Below, piece after piece: positions 8,554 through 17,171 of a DNA stretch of 64,000 nt. How positions within the stretch are numbered: position 1 is the first letter of the stretch; every line of letters starts with the position of its first letter. The stretch is from Alphaproteobacteria bacterium (lineage in GTDB: Bacteria; Pseudomonadota; Alphaproteobacteria; Sphingomonadales; JAKSBY01), in the NCBI GenBank assembly GCA_021774625.1, contig JAJFIV010000015.1, positions 30,167 to 94,166 of the forward strand, in the 5' to 3' direction. A program made the position numbers and the translations under genes. The notes below the pieces were generated by a model. That model saw only the letters and a program-made list of their open reading frames with translations. It was not told the origin of the DNA and ran no database searches.

Positions 8554-9865
8554 GAATACTGCAGTCCATGCACCGACCGTATGGGGATCGGAAGCGATGC
8601 AAAACCGCATTTCGGCACGCTATCGCAAAGAACGCCGGTTCCGCCTGCTGGGCCTTTTCGCCATCCTGCTTGCCCTTTCTTTTCTGGCAATCCTTCTATT
8701 CACCCTTGGCGCAAAAAGTATCGGCGGTTTTTTTCAGACCAAAATTGAACTGACCATCCACTTTGATCGGTCGCTCTTCCCGGATCTTGACGGCCTGAAC
8801 AGCGATGAGGCGTCGCTGGCCCTGACGCGCGTCGATTATGCGGCGCTGATCAGGCAATCCCTGATGGACCGTTTTCCGGATGTGCGGCAACGCCGCGATG
8901 TGCGTTCGCTGGCGTCCCTTGTCAGCGCCGGCGCCCGGCAGACTTTAGCCGGCACCGTCCGGCAGGACCCCGCCGTTATCGGCGCCACACAGGATATCTG
9001 GTTTCTGGCCTCCGGCGACATTGACAGCTTTGTAAAGGGCAAAATCTCCCGTGATGTGCCGGAAAGCGACCGCCGGGTCAAGGATCGGGAAGTGATCTGG
9101 ATCGACGCCCTTGATGCAGCCGGTAAGGTCAAGGTTGGTTTTAACTGGGGTTTCTTCTCATCCGGTGATTCGCGGGAGGCGGAACTGGCGGGCATTTGGG
9201 GCGCCATTGTCGGTTCCTTTCTCACTCTGGTGGTCACCCTTCTGTTTTCATTTCCCATCGGCCTGGCCGCCGCCGTTTATCTTGAGGAATTTGCCCCGCA
9301 AAATAAATTCACCGATCTCATCGAAATCAATATCAATAATCTGGCGGCGGTCCCGTCGATCGTCTTCGGGCTTTTGGGACTTGCGGTTCTGTTGGGCTTT
9401 TTCAATATGCCGCGCTCGTCGCCGTTTGTCGGCGGACTGACGTTGGGACTGATGACCCTTCCGACCCTGATTATCGCCGGGCGTGCGGCGATCAAGGCGG
9501 TGCAGCCATCCATCCGCGATGCCGCGATCGGGCTTGGCGCATCGCCCATGCAGACGGTCTTTCACCATGTGATCCCTCTTGCGATGCCGGGTATTCTCAC
9601 CGGCACTATAATCGGCATGGCGCGCGCCCTTGGCGAGACGGCGCCGTTGTTGATGATTGGCATGGTCGCGTTTATTGTCGATGTGCCGGAAAGCTTTAGC
9701 GAAGCCGCAACGGTTCTGCCCGTCCAGATATTTTTATGGGCGAACAGCCCGGAAAGGGCTTTTGTTGATAAAACCTCGGCGGCAATTATTGTGTTGCTGC
9801 TGTTCCTGATTTTGATGAACGGTCTTGCCGTCTGGCTCAGAAACCGTTTTGAACGGCAATGGTGA
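8546..9865 (+). CDS. pstA: Phosphate ABC transporter permease PstA
   Basis: The 439-residue partner permease of PstC carries the long alphaproteobacterial N-terminal part: a membrane anchor at about 35-55 and a periplasmic region up to about residue 215 (DUF3333-like). The permease domain follows, with the EAA loop [20 protein letters not shown] and [11 protein letters not shown]. It overlaps pstC by eight bases and ends four bases before the pstB start, so the three are transcribed and translated together. Confidence 0.92.
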   Translation: MSKNTAVHAPTVWGSEAMQNRISARYRKERRFRLLGLFAILLALSFLAILLFTLGAKSIGGFFQTKIELTIHFDRSLFPDLDGLNSDEASLALTRVDYAALIRQSLMDRFPDVRQRRDVRSLASLVSAGARQTLAGTVRQDPAVIGATQDIWFLASGDIDSFVKGKISRDVPESDRRVKDREVIWIDALDAAGKVKVGFNWGFFSSGDSREAELAGIWGAIVGSFLTLVVTLLFSFPIGLAAAVYLEEFAPQNKFTDLIEININNLAAVPSIVFGLLGLAVLLGFFNMPRSSPFVGGLTLGLMTLPTLIIAGRAAIKAVQPSIRDAAIGLGASPMQTVFHHVIPLAMPGILTGTIIGMARALGETAPLLMIGMVAFIVDVPESFSEAATVLPVQIFLWANSPERAFVDKTSAAIIVLLLFLILMNGLAVWLRNRFERQW

Positions 9866-9869
9866 TCCG

Positions 9870-10679
9870 ATGAATATAATGACCGCGATAAAAAACCCGG
9901 AAAGGGCGCCCGTGATGGAAAAAACGCCAAAAATGCAGGCGACGAATGTTCATGTTTACTATGGCGACAATCACGCCATCAATAAGGTGAGCCTGGATGT
10001 GTTTGCCGAAGACGTAACGGCCCTGATCGGTCCCTCGGGATGTGGAAAATCGACTTTCCTGCGCTGCCTGAACCGGATGAATGACTCGATCGCGAGCGCC
10101 CGGGTGGAAGGCAAAATTACTCTCGATCAGCAGGATATTTATGATCCGAAAATCGATGTTGTGCAGCTGCGGGCAAGGGTGGGTATGGTTTTTCAGAAGC
10201 CAAATCCGTTTCCAAAGTCAATTTATGATAATATCGCCTATGGCCCCCGCATTCACGGCCTTGCCAGAAACGGTGAGGAAATGGACGAAATGGTCATCAC
10301 CAGTCTGCAAAAAGCCGGGCTTTGGGAGGAAGTCAAGGACCGGCTGGAAGCGCCCGGCACCGCGCTCTCCGGCGGTCAGCAGCAGCGGCTGTGTATTGCC
10401 CGCGCCATTGCCGTGAATCCTGAAGTCATCCTGATGGATGAGCCCTGTTCGGCGCTCGACCCCATCGCGACGGCAAAAATCGAGGAACTGATTGAAGATC
10501 TGCGGGGCCGGTTCGCCATTGTGATCGTCACCCATAATATGCAGCAGGCCGCGCGTGTATCCCAGAAAACAGCGTTTTTTCACCTGGGAGAAGTGATTGA
10601 ATATGGCGATACCGCAGACATATTCACCAATCCGGAAAAAGAAAAAACCAAGGATTATATTACCGGCCGGTATGGCTAA
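9870..10679 (+). CDS. pstB: Phosphate ABC transporter ATPase PstB
   Basis: The 269-residue cytoplasmic ATPase drives phosphate import. Walker A is GPSGCGKST, the signature is [14 protein letters not shown], Walker B is [13 protein letters not shown], and the H-loop His is in [23 protein letters not shown] is typical of PstB. The ATG at 9870 is chosen because it directly follows the pstA stop; an in-frame start at 9825 would overlap pstA by 41 bases without need. Confidence 0.95.
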   Translation: MNIMTAIKNPERAPVMEKTPKMQATNVHVYYGDNHAINKVSLDVFAEDVTALIGPSGCGKSTFLRCLNRMNDSIASARVEGKITLDQQDIYDPKIDVVQLRARVGMVFQKPNPFPKSIYDNIAYGPRIHGLARNGEEMDEMVITSLQKAGLWEEVKDRLEAPGTALSGGQQQRLCIARAIAVNPEVILMDEPCSALDPIATAKIEELIEDLRGRFAIVIVTHNMQQAARVSQKTAFFHLGEVIEYGDTADIFTNPEKEKTKDYITGRYG

Positions 10680-10703
10680 ACCCGGCTTATAGGAGCAAAT
10701 AAA

Positions 10704-11414
10704 ATGGCCCTGGAACGAACCGTCAAATCGTATGACAACGAACTGAACACCCTGCGCACCATGATCAGCCGTATGGGCGGCATGGCGGAAGCGCAGCTTG
10801 GCAATGCCGTTAATGCTCTGATCGAACGCAACACGGATGCCGCAATGCGCGTTCTGAAAGACGACAAAGCCATTGACCATCTTGAACTGGAGATTGAAAA
10901 GCTGGCAATCCAGATTATTGCGTTACGCGGCCCCATGGCCGATGATTTGCGGGAAATCGTAGCGGCGCTGAAAATATCCGGCATGCTGGAGCGCATCGGC
11001 GATTATGGCAAGAACATTGCCAAACGCGCCACGGTCCTCAGCCATACGGACCCCATAAAATTTGTGACGCTGGTTCCGCAAATGGCGGGAGAAGCGAAAA
11101 AAATGATCCGCGATATCCTGGATGCCTTTGTCGAGAGAGACAGTGAAAAGGCGTATGATGTGTGGGAATATGACCGTCATGTGGACAATCTCTATAACAG
11201 TCTGTTCCGCGAACTTCTGACCTATATGATGGAAAATCCCAAGCTGATCACGCCGTGTACGCATCTGCTGTTTATTGCCAAGAATATCGAGCGGATCGGC
11301 GATCACGCCACCAATATTGCCGAGATTGTTTATTACGCCGTTGAAGGTGAGATGCTGGAGGAAAAACGCCCGAAAAACGACCAGACCAGCTTTACCAACG
11401 TGACGTCCGGCTGA
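10704..11414 (+). CDS. phoU: Phosphate signalling regulator PhoU
   Basis: The 236-residue all-helical protein links the Pst transporter to PhoR and suppresses Pho signalling when phosphate is ample. Two PhoU repeats are visible, each with the metal-cluster motif: ISGMLERIGDYGKNIAKR in the first half and KNIERIGDHATNIAE in the second. A strong AGGAG lies eight bases before the ATG. The position between pstB and phoB is the usual one. Confidence 0.94.
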   Translation: MALERTVKSYDNELNTLRTMISRMGGMAEAQLGNAVNALIERNTDAAMRVLKDDKAIDHLELEIEKLAIQIIALRGPMADDLREIVAALKISGMLERIGDYGKNIAKRATVLSHTDPIKFVTLVPQMAGEAKKMIRDILDAFVERDSEKAYDVWEYDRHVDNLYNSLFRELLTYMMENPKLITPCTHLLFIAKNIERIGDHATNIAEIVYYAVEGEMLEEKRPKNDQTSFTNVTSG

Positions 11415-11431
11415 AGGACAGGCGAGTACCG

Positions 11432-12133
11432 ATGGCAATAAAACCGCGCATTCTTCTGATCGAAGACGATACCAGCCTGATTGAGCTGTTGCGTTACAAT
11501 ATTGAACGCGAAGGTTTTGATATTGGATGTGTGGCCGATGGCGAAGAAGGGTTGCTGCAGGCAACCGAAACCCCGCCTGACCTGATTATTCTCGATTGGA
11601 TGCTGCCCAATCTTTCCGGCATCGAGATTTGCCGCCGGTTGCGGCGCAATCCGAAAACCGCGAACATTCCCATCCTCATGCTGACCGCCCGCGCCGAGGA
11701 ATGCGACCGTATCCGCGGGCTGGATACCGGCGCCGACGACTACATTACAAAGCCTTTTTCACCGAAAGAACTGATCGCCCGTATTCATGCGGTTCTGCGC
11801 CGGGTACGGCCCGGACTCGCCGGTAAAATCCTGCAATATGAAGATATCATGCTCGACAGCACCGCCCATAAAGTGATGCGCGGCGAAGAAAGCATCCACC
11901 TGGGGCCGAGCGAATTCAGGCTCCTCAGTCATTTCCTCGAAAACCCCGGCCGGGTATTTTCCCGGGAACAGTTGCTGGATGCGGTCTGGGGCCATGACGT
12001 TTATGTTGAACTCAGGACGGTCGATGTCCATATCCGGCGCCTCAGAAAGGCGCTGAACGGCAACGGTTCAGTTGACGTGATCCGCACTGTTCGTTCAGCC
12101 GGATACGCTCTCGATAGCTGTAAGCAAGTATAA
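11432..12133 (+). CDS. phoB: Phosphate response regulator PhoB
   Basis: The 233-residue OmpR-class activator binds Pho boxes when phosphorylated by PhoR. The receiver has the acidic pair EDD at residues 12-14, the phospho-acceptor Asp in LIILDWMLPN, Thr in LTAR and Lys in ITKPF. The winged-helix DNA-binding domain spans about 130-230 (LGPSEFRLLSHFLENPGRVF, TVDVHIRRLRKAL). It closes the pst operon, 17 bases after phoU. A Pho box upstream of pstS implies autoregulation. Confidence 0.94.
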   Translation: MAIKPRILLIEDDTSLIELLRYNIEREGFDIGCVADGEEGLLQATETPPDLIILDWMLPNLSGIEICRRLRRNPKTANIPILMLTARAEECDRIRGLDTGADDYITKPFSPKELIARIHAVLRRVRPGLAGKILQYEDIMLDSTAHKVMRGEESIHLGPSEFRLLSHFLENPGRVFSREQLLDAVWGHDVYVELRTVDVHIRRLRKALNGNGSVDVIRTVRSAGYALDSCKQV

Positions 12134-12341
12134 ATTCTTTTTTTTCCGCATTTTTTTTAAAAAAAAAATTTCCCTCCGAAGCCGAGTCAAGTGTCGGTTT
12201 TTTTTACAGTATTAATAAAAAAAATCCTGCCTTCACAAAACAACATTGGTAACACATTGGAAAATAACGAAATTAGTAGATCGGCCCGCTTTTTGCATAT
12301 AGTTTTTATAATGCCTATTGTTGCCTAAACAACAATGTTAA

Positions 12342-12378
12342 AGATCGGAAGACACAGGCAATAACAATGATCCGATCT
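12342..12378. repeat. Dyad AGATCGGA-N21-TCCGATCT
   Basis: Two perfect 8-base inverted arms (12342-12349 and 12371-12378) are separated by 21 bases. A GATCGG copy also occurs at about 12279. This may be an operator for a dimeric regulator. No regulator is assigned. Confidence 0.35.
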
Positions 12379-12405
12379 AATTCGTTGCATTGACAATGAA
12401 AAAAG

Positions 12406-12431
12406 TTAACGTAATGTTAAGATATTGTTAA
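12406..12431 (+). promoter_or_regulatory. Overlapping CtrA-type boxes
   Basis: Three TTAA tetramers lie at 12406, 12417 and 12428, each separated by exactly seven bases, which gives two overlapping TTAA-N7-TTAA boxes. The last one continues as TTAACCAT (12428-12435). This is the CtrA cell-cycle regulator consensus of alphaproteobacteria. The gene start is 51 bases downstream, a position suited to activation. CtrA itself is not in the window. Confidence 0.6.
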
Positions 12432-12482
12432 CCATAATGAGTTGAAAAGCCTTATAAAAGGTTTCATTAAAGGCACTTACTT

Positions 12483-12761
12483 ATGTCCATTACACAAAGC
12501 ACCTCTAAATCAGGCAAACTTTCGATACGCAATTCTGTATTTATCTGGGTCGCAGGCGCCGTTTTCGGTTGGGTGCTGATGGTGGTTTCGGTATATAATG
12601 TGCTGCGCAATTCCGAAGAGCATGATGGTCTTGCGGCTCCCAACATCGTGGCCGATCAGCAACAAAAAGCGCTGAATGAGATTGCGCCCGCCTCCGGGAA
12701 CGCCATCAAGCAAGACGAACCGGAAGATCCTCTGGACGAAAAGCCCGATGATCCGTACTGA
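12483..12761 (+). CDS. Small single-pass membrane protein, unknown function
   Basis: The 92-residue protein is not recognised. A short basic, Ser/Thr-rich N-terminus precedes one membrane helix (about residues 18-41). An acidic, Pro-rich tail (EDPLDEKPDDPY at the end) follows. It is preceded by overlapping CtrA-type boxes, which suggests cell-cycle control; this is inference. It converges with the protease gene at 12800. Confidence 0.6.
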   Translation: MSITQSTSKSGKLSIRNSVFIWVAGAVFGWVLMVVSVYNVLRNSEEHDGLAAPNIVADQQQKALNEIAPASGNAIKQDEPEDPLDEKPDDPY

Positions 12762-12762
12762 C

Positions 12763-12795
12763 ACCGCTCACTGACCGTTCGAATATCTGAGCGGT
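12763..12795. terminator. Possible hairpin between convergent genes
   Basis: ACCGCTCA (12763-12770) and TGAGCGGT (12788-12795) can form an 8-base stem with a 17-base loop between two convergent genes. No T-run follows on either strand, so a terminator role is weakly supported. Confidence 0.3.
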
Positions 12796-12799
12796 CCGC

Positions 12800-13612
12800 T
12801 TATTCGCTGCCCCGCCCGTCCGCCTGAATATTCATCTTGTCGAGCATCAAGTAGATATATTTCACCGGGATTGCGAACGAAATGCCGCTGGGGTCCGTCA
12901 GGGCGCGCTCTTTTGTCCCTTTCACAAAAGTGCTGTTCAAAATACCCACGACATCGCCGGATTTGGCATCATAGAGCGGACTGCCGCTGTTTCCGGGATA
13001 TGCCGTGATATCCAGCTGGTACACATCAAAACGCTGATGGCGGATAATATCGGGATCAAGAAGGCGCGCCTGCGCCTGGGGAATGAGATTGGGCGTAACG
13101 GCAGACACGATCCCCCTGTGGGTGACACTGTAAAGACCAAATACGGGGCCAATAGGATAACCGGTCAGCGCAATTTCTCTGCCTTCCTGGGCCATAATCT
13201 GCCGGCTGGAGAATTTAACCGGGGGCAGAGGATCGCCCGAAATGCGCAGCAGCGCCAAATCATGCAGCACCTCTGTTGCCACCACTTCCGCCTGGCGCGG
13301 CTCAAACCGCTGACCACGGCCTATCAAAGCTACCAGGTATTCCTTGTCAACGGGAACCATGTGATCAACAACCACATGATGATTGGTCACAATATGATTG
13401 CCGTCGGCCACCACAAAACCGGTTCCCGTAAGAACCGACTGGGGCTGACGTATCCCCTGAAAAGTACCGATACCAACAACACTCGGCTTGAGGTTGGCAA
13501 CCACATTCTCAAGGGAGTCTGATTGCGCTGCCGCCATAGCTGCATTGAACAGAATTGTTGTCAGCGCCAATACCAGCAATCCTGCACGACGGTCGCAAAA
13601 TTTAAACCTCAT
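12800..13612 (-). CDS. Exported trypsin-like serine protease (S1C/DegP-like, no PDZ)
   Basis: The 270-residue protein has a signal peptide (hydrophobic 10-25, cleavage around AMAAAQ) and a chymotrypsin-fold domain. The catalytic triad is visible: His79 in TNHHVV, Asp118 in HDLALL and Ser209 in GNSGSPL. There is no PDZ domain, unlike DegP. It lies 22 bases after the XrtA amidotransferase on the same strand and may be the last gene of that operon. It may process or survey envelope proteins; the substrate is unknown. Confidence 0.8.
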   Translation of the reverse strand: MRFKFCDRRAGLLVLALTTILFNAAMAAAQSDSLENVVANLKPSVVGIGTFQGIRQPQSVLTGTGFVVADGNHIVTNHHVVVDHMVPVDKEYLVALIGRGQRFEPRQAEVVATEVLHDLALLRISGDPLPPVKFSSRQIMAQEGREIALTGYPIGPVFGLYSVTHRGIVSAVTPNLIPQAQARLLDPDIIRHQRFDVYQLDITAYPGNSGSPLYDAKSGDVVGILNSTFVKGTKERALTDPSGISFAIPVKYIYLMLDKMNIQADGRGSE

Positions 13613-13634
13613 CGATTATTCCTTTGGGCTGGAT

Positions 13635-15575
13635 TCATATCCCGGCGGTTTTCAGAAGACCGCCGGATCGCGTGAAAGGCTCCCCTTCGGCCAGACGCAA
13701 TGAAGACTCAAACATCAACAGCGCCCATAAAGCACTTGAATGGTTATGAACGCCGGATTGATGCTGACTGGCCAGACGTTCCAGATACGCCATATCGAAC
13801 ATACCGGTATCCCCCAATATTGGGCTTTTTAAGGCAGTCTGTATGCGTTCACGCAACGGTCCGCGGAACCAGCTGCCGATGGGCACGGCGAAGCCCATTT
13901 TATCGCGGTAAAGGATCGAATCCGGCAAATAGGATTCCAGGCTTTTCTTGAAAATATATTTGCCCTCGGACCCGTGAAGCCTCATTTCCGGGGGAATGCC
14001 CCCGGCCCAGCCGACAAACTGATGATCCAGCAGCGGCACCCGCACTTCAAGGGAATTCGCCATGCTTGCCCGGTCCACCTTGGTCAGAATGTCGCCCGGC
14101 AGATAGGTTTTGATATCGGCGTATTGCACTTTGGAAAGCGGATCATCCGCCGGAGCCTTCTCCATGATCTCCTTCAACAGGTCCGATGCCCGGTAACCCT
14201 GAAGGTCGGAATGCATCTTTTCACTGAACAAAGCTTTACGAAAATCATCCCCCAACACCGACACGGAATGAAAATAAGCCTCCTCGCTAGAGCGCGCGAG
14301 CGCCTGAAAGGTGGTCTTTGCCCGCAGCGGCTGCGGCGCCCAGTCAAGCTTGGGATAGGCACGGCCTAGAAAGCCGAAAACGGGCTTTCGCAAACCGTAG
14401 GGAAGGCATCCCCTCACCCGTTCTTCATAATGATGCCAGCGATAGCGCCGGTAACCGGCAAAGACTTCGTCGCCGCCATCACCGGAAAGAGCGACGGTGA
14501 CCCGCTCCCGCGCCAGTTGACAGACCCGGTAAGTCGGCATGGCCGAAGAATCGGCAAAGGGTTCGTCGTAAACCGACGCCAGCCTGTCAACCAGATCAAA
14601 ATCATCCGGATCAACCTTTTTGACATGATGATTTGTTTTATACTGCTCCGCCACCATCGCGGCATATTCGGATTCATCGTGATCCTGCTGATCGAAGGAG
14701 ATCGAACAGGTGTTGATGGACTCACCGGTCAGACCGGCCATCAGGGCGACAATACCGCTTGAATCGACGCCGCCCGACAGAAATGAGCCGAGCGGCACAT
14801 CGGCGATCATCCGCAGACGGACGGATTCCCGAAGACGTTCGATCAGCTCTTCCTGCAATTCATCCTGACTGGCGGAGGAAAATTCCCGGAAGTTTATATC
14901 CCAGTAAGCCTCAGGCGCACCTACCGGTTCCCCGCGGCGGATTTTCAGCAGATGCGCAGGCGGAAGCTTATGGATGTTTTTATAGATGGTTTTGGGATCG
15001 GGAACATAACCGTAAGCGAAATAATCCTCAACGGCGCAGACATCGATGTCGCGCGGGATCCCGGGATATTGCAGCAGGGCTTTCAGTTCCGATCCGAAAA
15101 TCAGGCGCCCGTCGGCTAAAAATCCATAATAAAGCGGCTTTTTCCCCAGCCGGTCCCGGGCCAGAAACAGCGTTTCCGACCGTTTGTCCCAAAGAGCAAT
15201 GGCGAACATGCCGCGGAAATAATCGACACACTTTTCGCCCCATTCCTGCCAGGCGTAAAGAATGACTTCCGTATCGCTGTGGCTTCTGAAACTGTAACCG
15301 CGATCCTTCAGGACTTTTTTGATTTCCTGGAAATTATAGATTTCGCCATTGAAGATAACAACGATATTACCGTCCGCGCTCAGCATAGGCTGATGCCCGG
15401 CATCACTCAGATCAATGATCGCTAGCCGGCGGAATCCAAGGCCCACCCCCGGTTCCACATATAATCCTGCATCATCCGGCCCCCGGTGATAGAGGATATT
15501 GGTCATCCGTTCCAGAACGCCCCGGTCAATCTCTGACGGACCGCGGATATCAAATATGCCGGCAATACCACACAC
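13635..15575 (-). CDS. XrtA-system amidotransferase (asparagine synthase family)
   Basis: The 646-residue protein is a glutamine-dependent amidotransferase of the asparagine-synthase type that accompanies exosortase A. Starting from a GTG at 15575, Cys2 is exposed as the glutaminase nucleophile (MCGIAGIFD). The signatures HRGPDD, FNGEIYN and SDTEV are all present. The synthetase half has the PP-loop SGGVDSS and GDGGDEVFAGY. It probably amidates a carboxylated sugar or amino-acid group of the polysaccharide, but the acceptor is unknown. It follows the exosortase gene by 12 bases. Confidence 0.9.
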   Translation of the reverse strand: MCGIAGIFDIRGPSEIDRGVLERMTNILYHRGPDDAGLYVEPGVGLGFRRLAIIDLSDAGHQPMLSADGNIVVIFNGEIYNFQEIKKVLKDRGYSFRSHSDTEVILYAWQEWGEKCVDYFRGMFAIALWDKRSETLFLARDRLGKKPLYYGFLADGRLIFGSELKALLQYPGIPRDIDVCAVEDYFAYGYVPDPKTIYKNIHKLPPAHLLKIRRGEPVGAPEAYWDINFREFSSASQDELQEELIERLRESVRLRMIADVPLGSFLSGGVDSSGIVALMAGLTGESINTCSISFDQQDHDESEYAAMVAEQYKTNHHVKKVDPDDFDLVDRLASVYDEPFADSSAMPTYRVCQLARERVTVALSGDGGDEVFAGYRRYRWHHYEERVRGCLPYGLRKPVFGFLGRAYPKLDWAPQPLRAKTTFQALARSSEEAYFHSVSVLGDDFRKALFSEKMHSDLQGYRASDLLKEIMEKAPADDPLSKVQYADIKTYLPGDILTKVDRASMANSLEVRVPLLDHQFVGWAGGIPPEMRLHGSEGKYIFKKSLESYLPDSILYRDKMGFAVPIGSWFRGPLRERIQTALKSPILGDTGMFDMAYLERLASQHQSGVHNHSSALWALLMFESSLRLAEGEPFTRSGGLLKTAGI

Positions 15576-15587
15576 GGGGCCTGTTCC

Positions 15588-17171
15588 CTATTGGTGGACG
15601 GAGGATTGGCCCTGCAACCCTCCATCCGCGATTTCACTCATCACCTTGTCAAGCGAAGCCCACTGCTCCAGAAACTCTGCAAGAATCTGACCGGACGGTC
15701 TGGTGCTTAAGCCGTCCTCCACTGAAACTGCGATGACCCCGGCGGTCTGGTTCCCTGCAAACAGCCGCGATCTTGCTGCCAGCGCTTTAGCGCCATAGCG
15801 GTTCGCGGTCAAGGCGCCATCCACCCAGTAAATACTCCAGACAGTGCGCTCATACGGACCCGCAGAAAGATCACTTTCCAATACAGTATAACGATCATCC
15901 CCTATGGTGATACTTCTGAATCGGCGCGCCGCCGTCCCCCATGGTTCGGGCGTGTCCATATAATTTCCAAACTGCACAACTTCCGCACCGGGCCGCTGAT
16001 AATGATACAGTCCGGTATAGACCGATACGGTGTCCGCACCGTTGCTGTAACTTACAATCGCTTCGGCATCAATGTTGCGGAATTCCGGTTTCCATGCTCT
16101 TTGTGGTGGCGCCGCTTCCCGCCATTCCCCCTGCGGCATTGGCAGGGAAATATTGGTGACGCTGATATCGGGGGTGCGGCTATCCATGAGCCCGGCATAA
16201 GCTGCCGCCAAAACAGCGATCAGCAATACAAGGCCGCCGGCCGTTTGTATGTTTTTCCGGGTGGGCCGCCAGCCCGGTAAAGGTCTGAAACTGCCAACAT
16301 CCATCAGGGGATCGGTTGGTTTTCTATCGGAAAACCGCAATCCGATTACGATCAAAATCAGCATGACCGCCGCGAAGAAAAACCAGCCGTAAATCAGATG
16401 ATCGACCCCCGTTGCATATTCCATTTTGCTTAAATGGGCGATCATCACGATACCGAAGGCGCGAAACCCGTTGGCGATGACCGGCACGATAATAACGAAC
16501 AGCAGAACCATCAGCCGCCGCCGCCAGCTTTCAAAGGAGAGATTGGCGAACAAAACCCCCAGCGCCAGCATAGCGATCATAAAGCGCACGCCGGAACAGG
16601 CTTCGGCGACTTCAAAATTGCCGGTGGGAATGGAGATGAAAACACCGTCAGAAAATACCGGAATACCGAAAAGTTCGATGCCCTTTACGACGAATGCCGC
16701 CGTAAAATCCTGCATGGGCGCCACCAGTTCTTCACCGAATGGCACGCAAAAGATCAGATAAAAGAGCGGGAAAAGGAGAATCCGGGCAACCGTAAGCCCG
16801 AGAACAGCAATGACCGACGTCTGGAGCATAAAAATCAGCGCGAATTGCTGGACGACCTGAACGTCGCCGGCCCAGCCCGCAACCCAAACCAGGCCGGCTG
16901 CAACCATTCCAGCCAGGCCCCAGGGCGATGGCCGCGGGAGAACCTGTAAAAGATAGCTGCGCCGGTTCCACACCAGCCAGCCGACAATAAGCGGAATAAG
17001 GAAGCCATGGTTAAAAGTGGCCGAACGCCACCAGACAAAGACCATGGACCACGCGGTTTGCCAGAAAAGCAAAAGCAGCCCCAGACCGACAACAGACCAC
17101 ACCAGGGCTGAAAAGCGCCAGTTGGCTTCCCTTTGCAGATCAATGTCAGCGGTGACTGTGGCATGTGTCAT
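15588..17171 (-). CDS. xrtA: Exosortase A fused to an EpsI domain
   Basis: The 527-residue membrane protein is the transpeptidase-like enzyme that cleaves PEP-CTERM sorting signals. About eight hydrophobic segments fill residues 25-280. The catalytic residues can be seen: Cys192 in EACSGVRF, Arg237 in NGFRAFG and His258 in DHLIYGWFFF. The part after about residue 305 (one membrane segment, then a soluble domain with LPMPQGEWR) matches EpsI/DUF3485, so the two are fused. The ATG overlaps the stop of the glycosyltransferase gene by four bases. No PEP-CTERM substrate is encoded in this window. Confidence 0.93.
   Translation of the reverse strand: MTHATVTADIDLQREANWRFSALVWSVVGLGLLLLFWQTAWSMVFVWWRSATFNHGFLIPLIVGWLVWNRRSYLLQVLPRPSPWGLAGMVAAGLVWVAGWAGDVQVVQQFALIFMLQTSVIAVLGLTVARILLFPLFYLIFCVPFGEELVAPMQDFTAAFVVKGIELFGIPVFSDGVFISIPTGNFEVAEACSGVRFMIAMLALGVLFANLSFESWRRRLMVLLFVIIVPVIANGFRAFGIVMIAHLSKMEYATGVDHLIYGWFFFAAVMLILIVIGLRFSDRKPTDPLMDVGSFRPLPGWRPTRKNIQTAGGLVLLIAVLAAAYAGLMDSRTPDISVTNISLPMPQGEWREAAPPQRAWKPEFRNIDAEAIVSYSNGADTVSVYTGLYHYQRPGAEVVQFGNYMDTPEPWGTAARRFRSITIGDDRYTVLESDLSAGPYERTVWSIYWVDGALTANRYGAKALAARSRLFAGNQTAGVIAVSVEDGLSTRPSGQILAEFLEQWASLDKVMSEIADGGLQGQSSVHQ

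Larger units (their letters stand above)
12134..12482. other. 349-bp AT-rich intergenic region without a gene
   Basis: The gap after phoB holds no convincing reading frame. It begins with homopolymer runs, including a T8A10 block (12151-12168) and T8 at about 12198-12205. It then has a small dyad (ATTGTTG/CAACAAT, 12317-12336), a larger dyad AGATCGGA/TCCGATCT (12342-12378) and two overlapping CtrA-type boxes (12406-12431) just before the next gene. It probably combines the end of the phoB transcript with the promoter of the 92-residue protein. Confidence 0.6.

Noticed and set aside
10218..11564. Two long minus-strand frames opposite pstB, phoU and the start of phoB
   Set aside because: They are shadows of well-supported genes.
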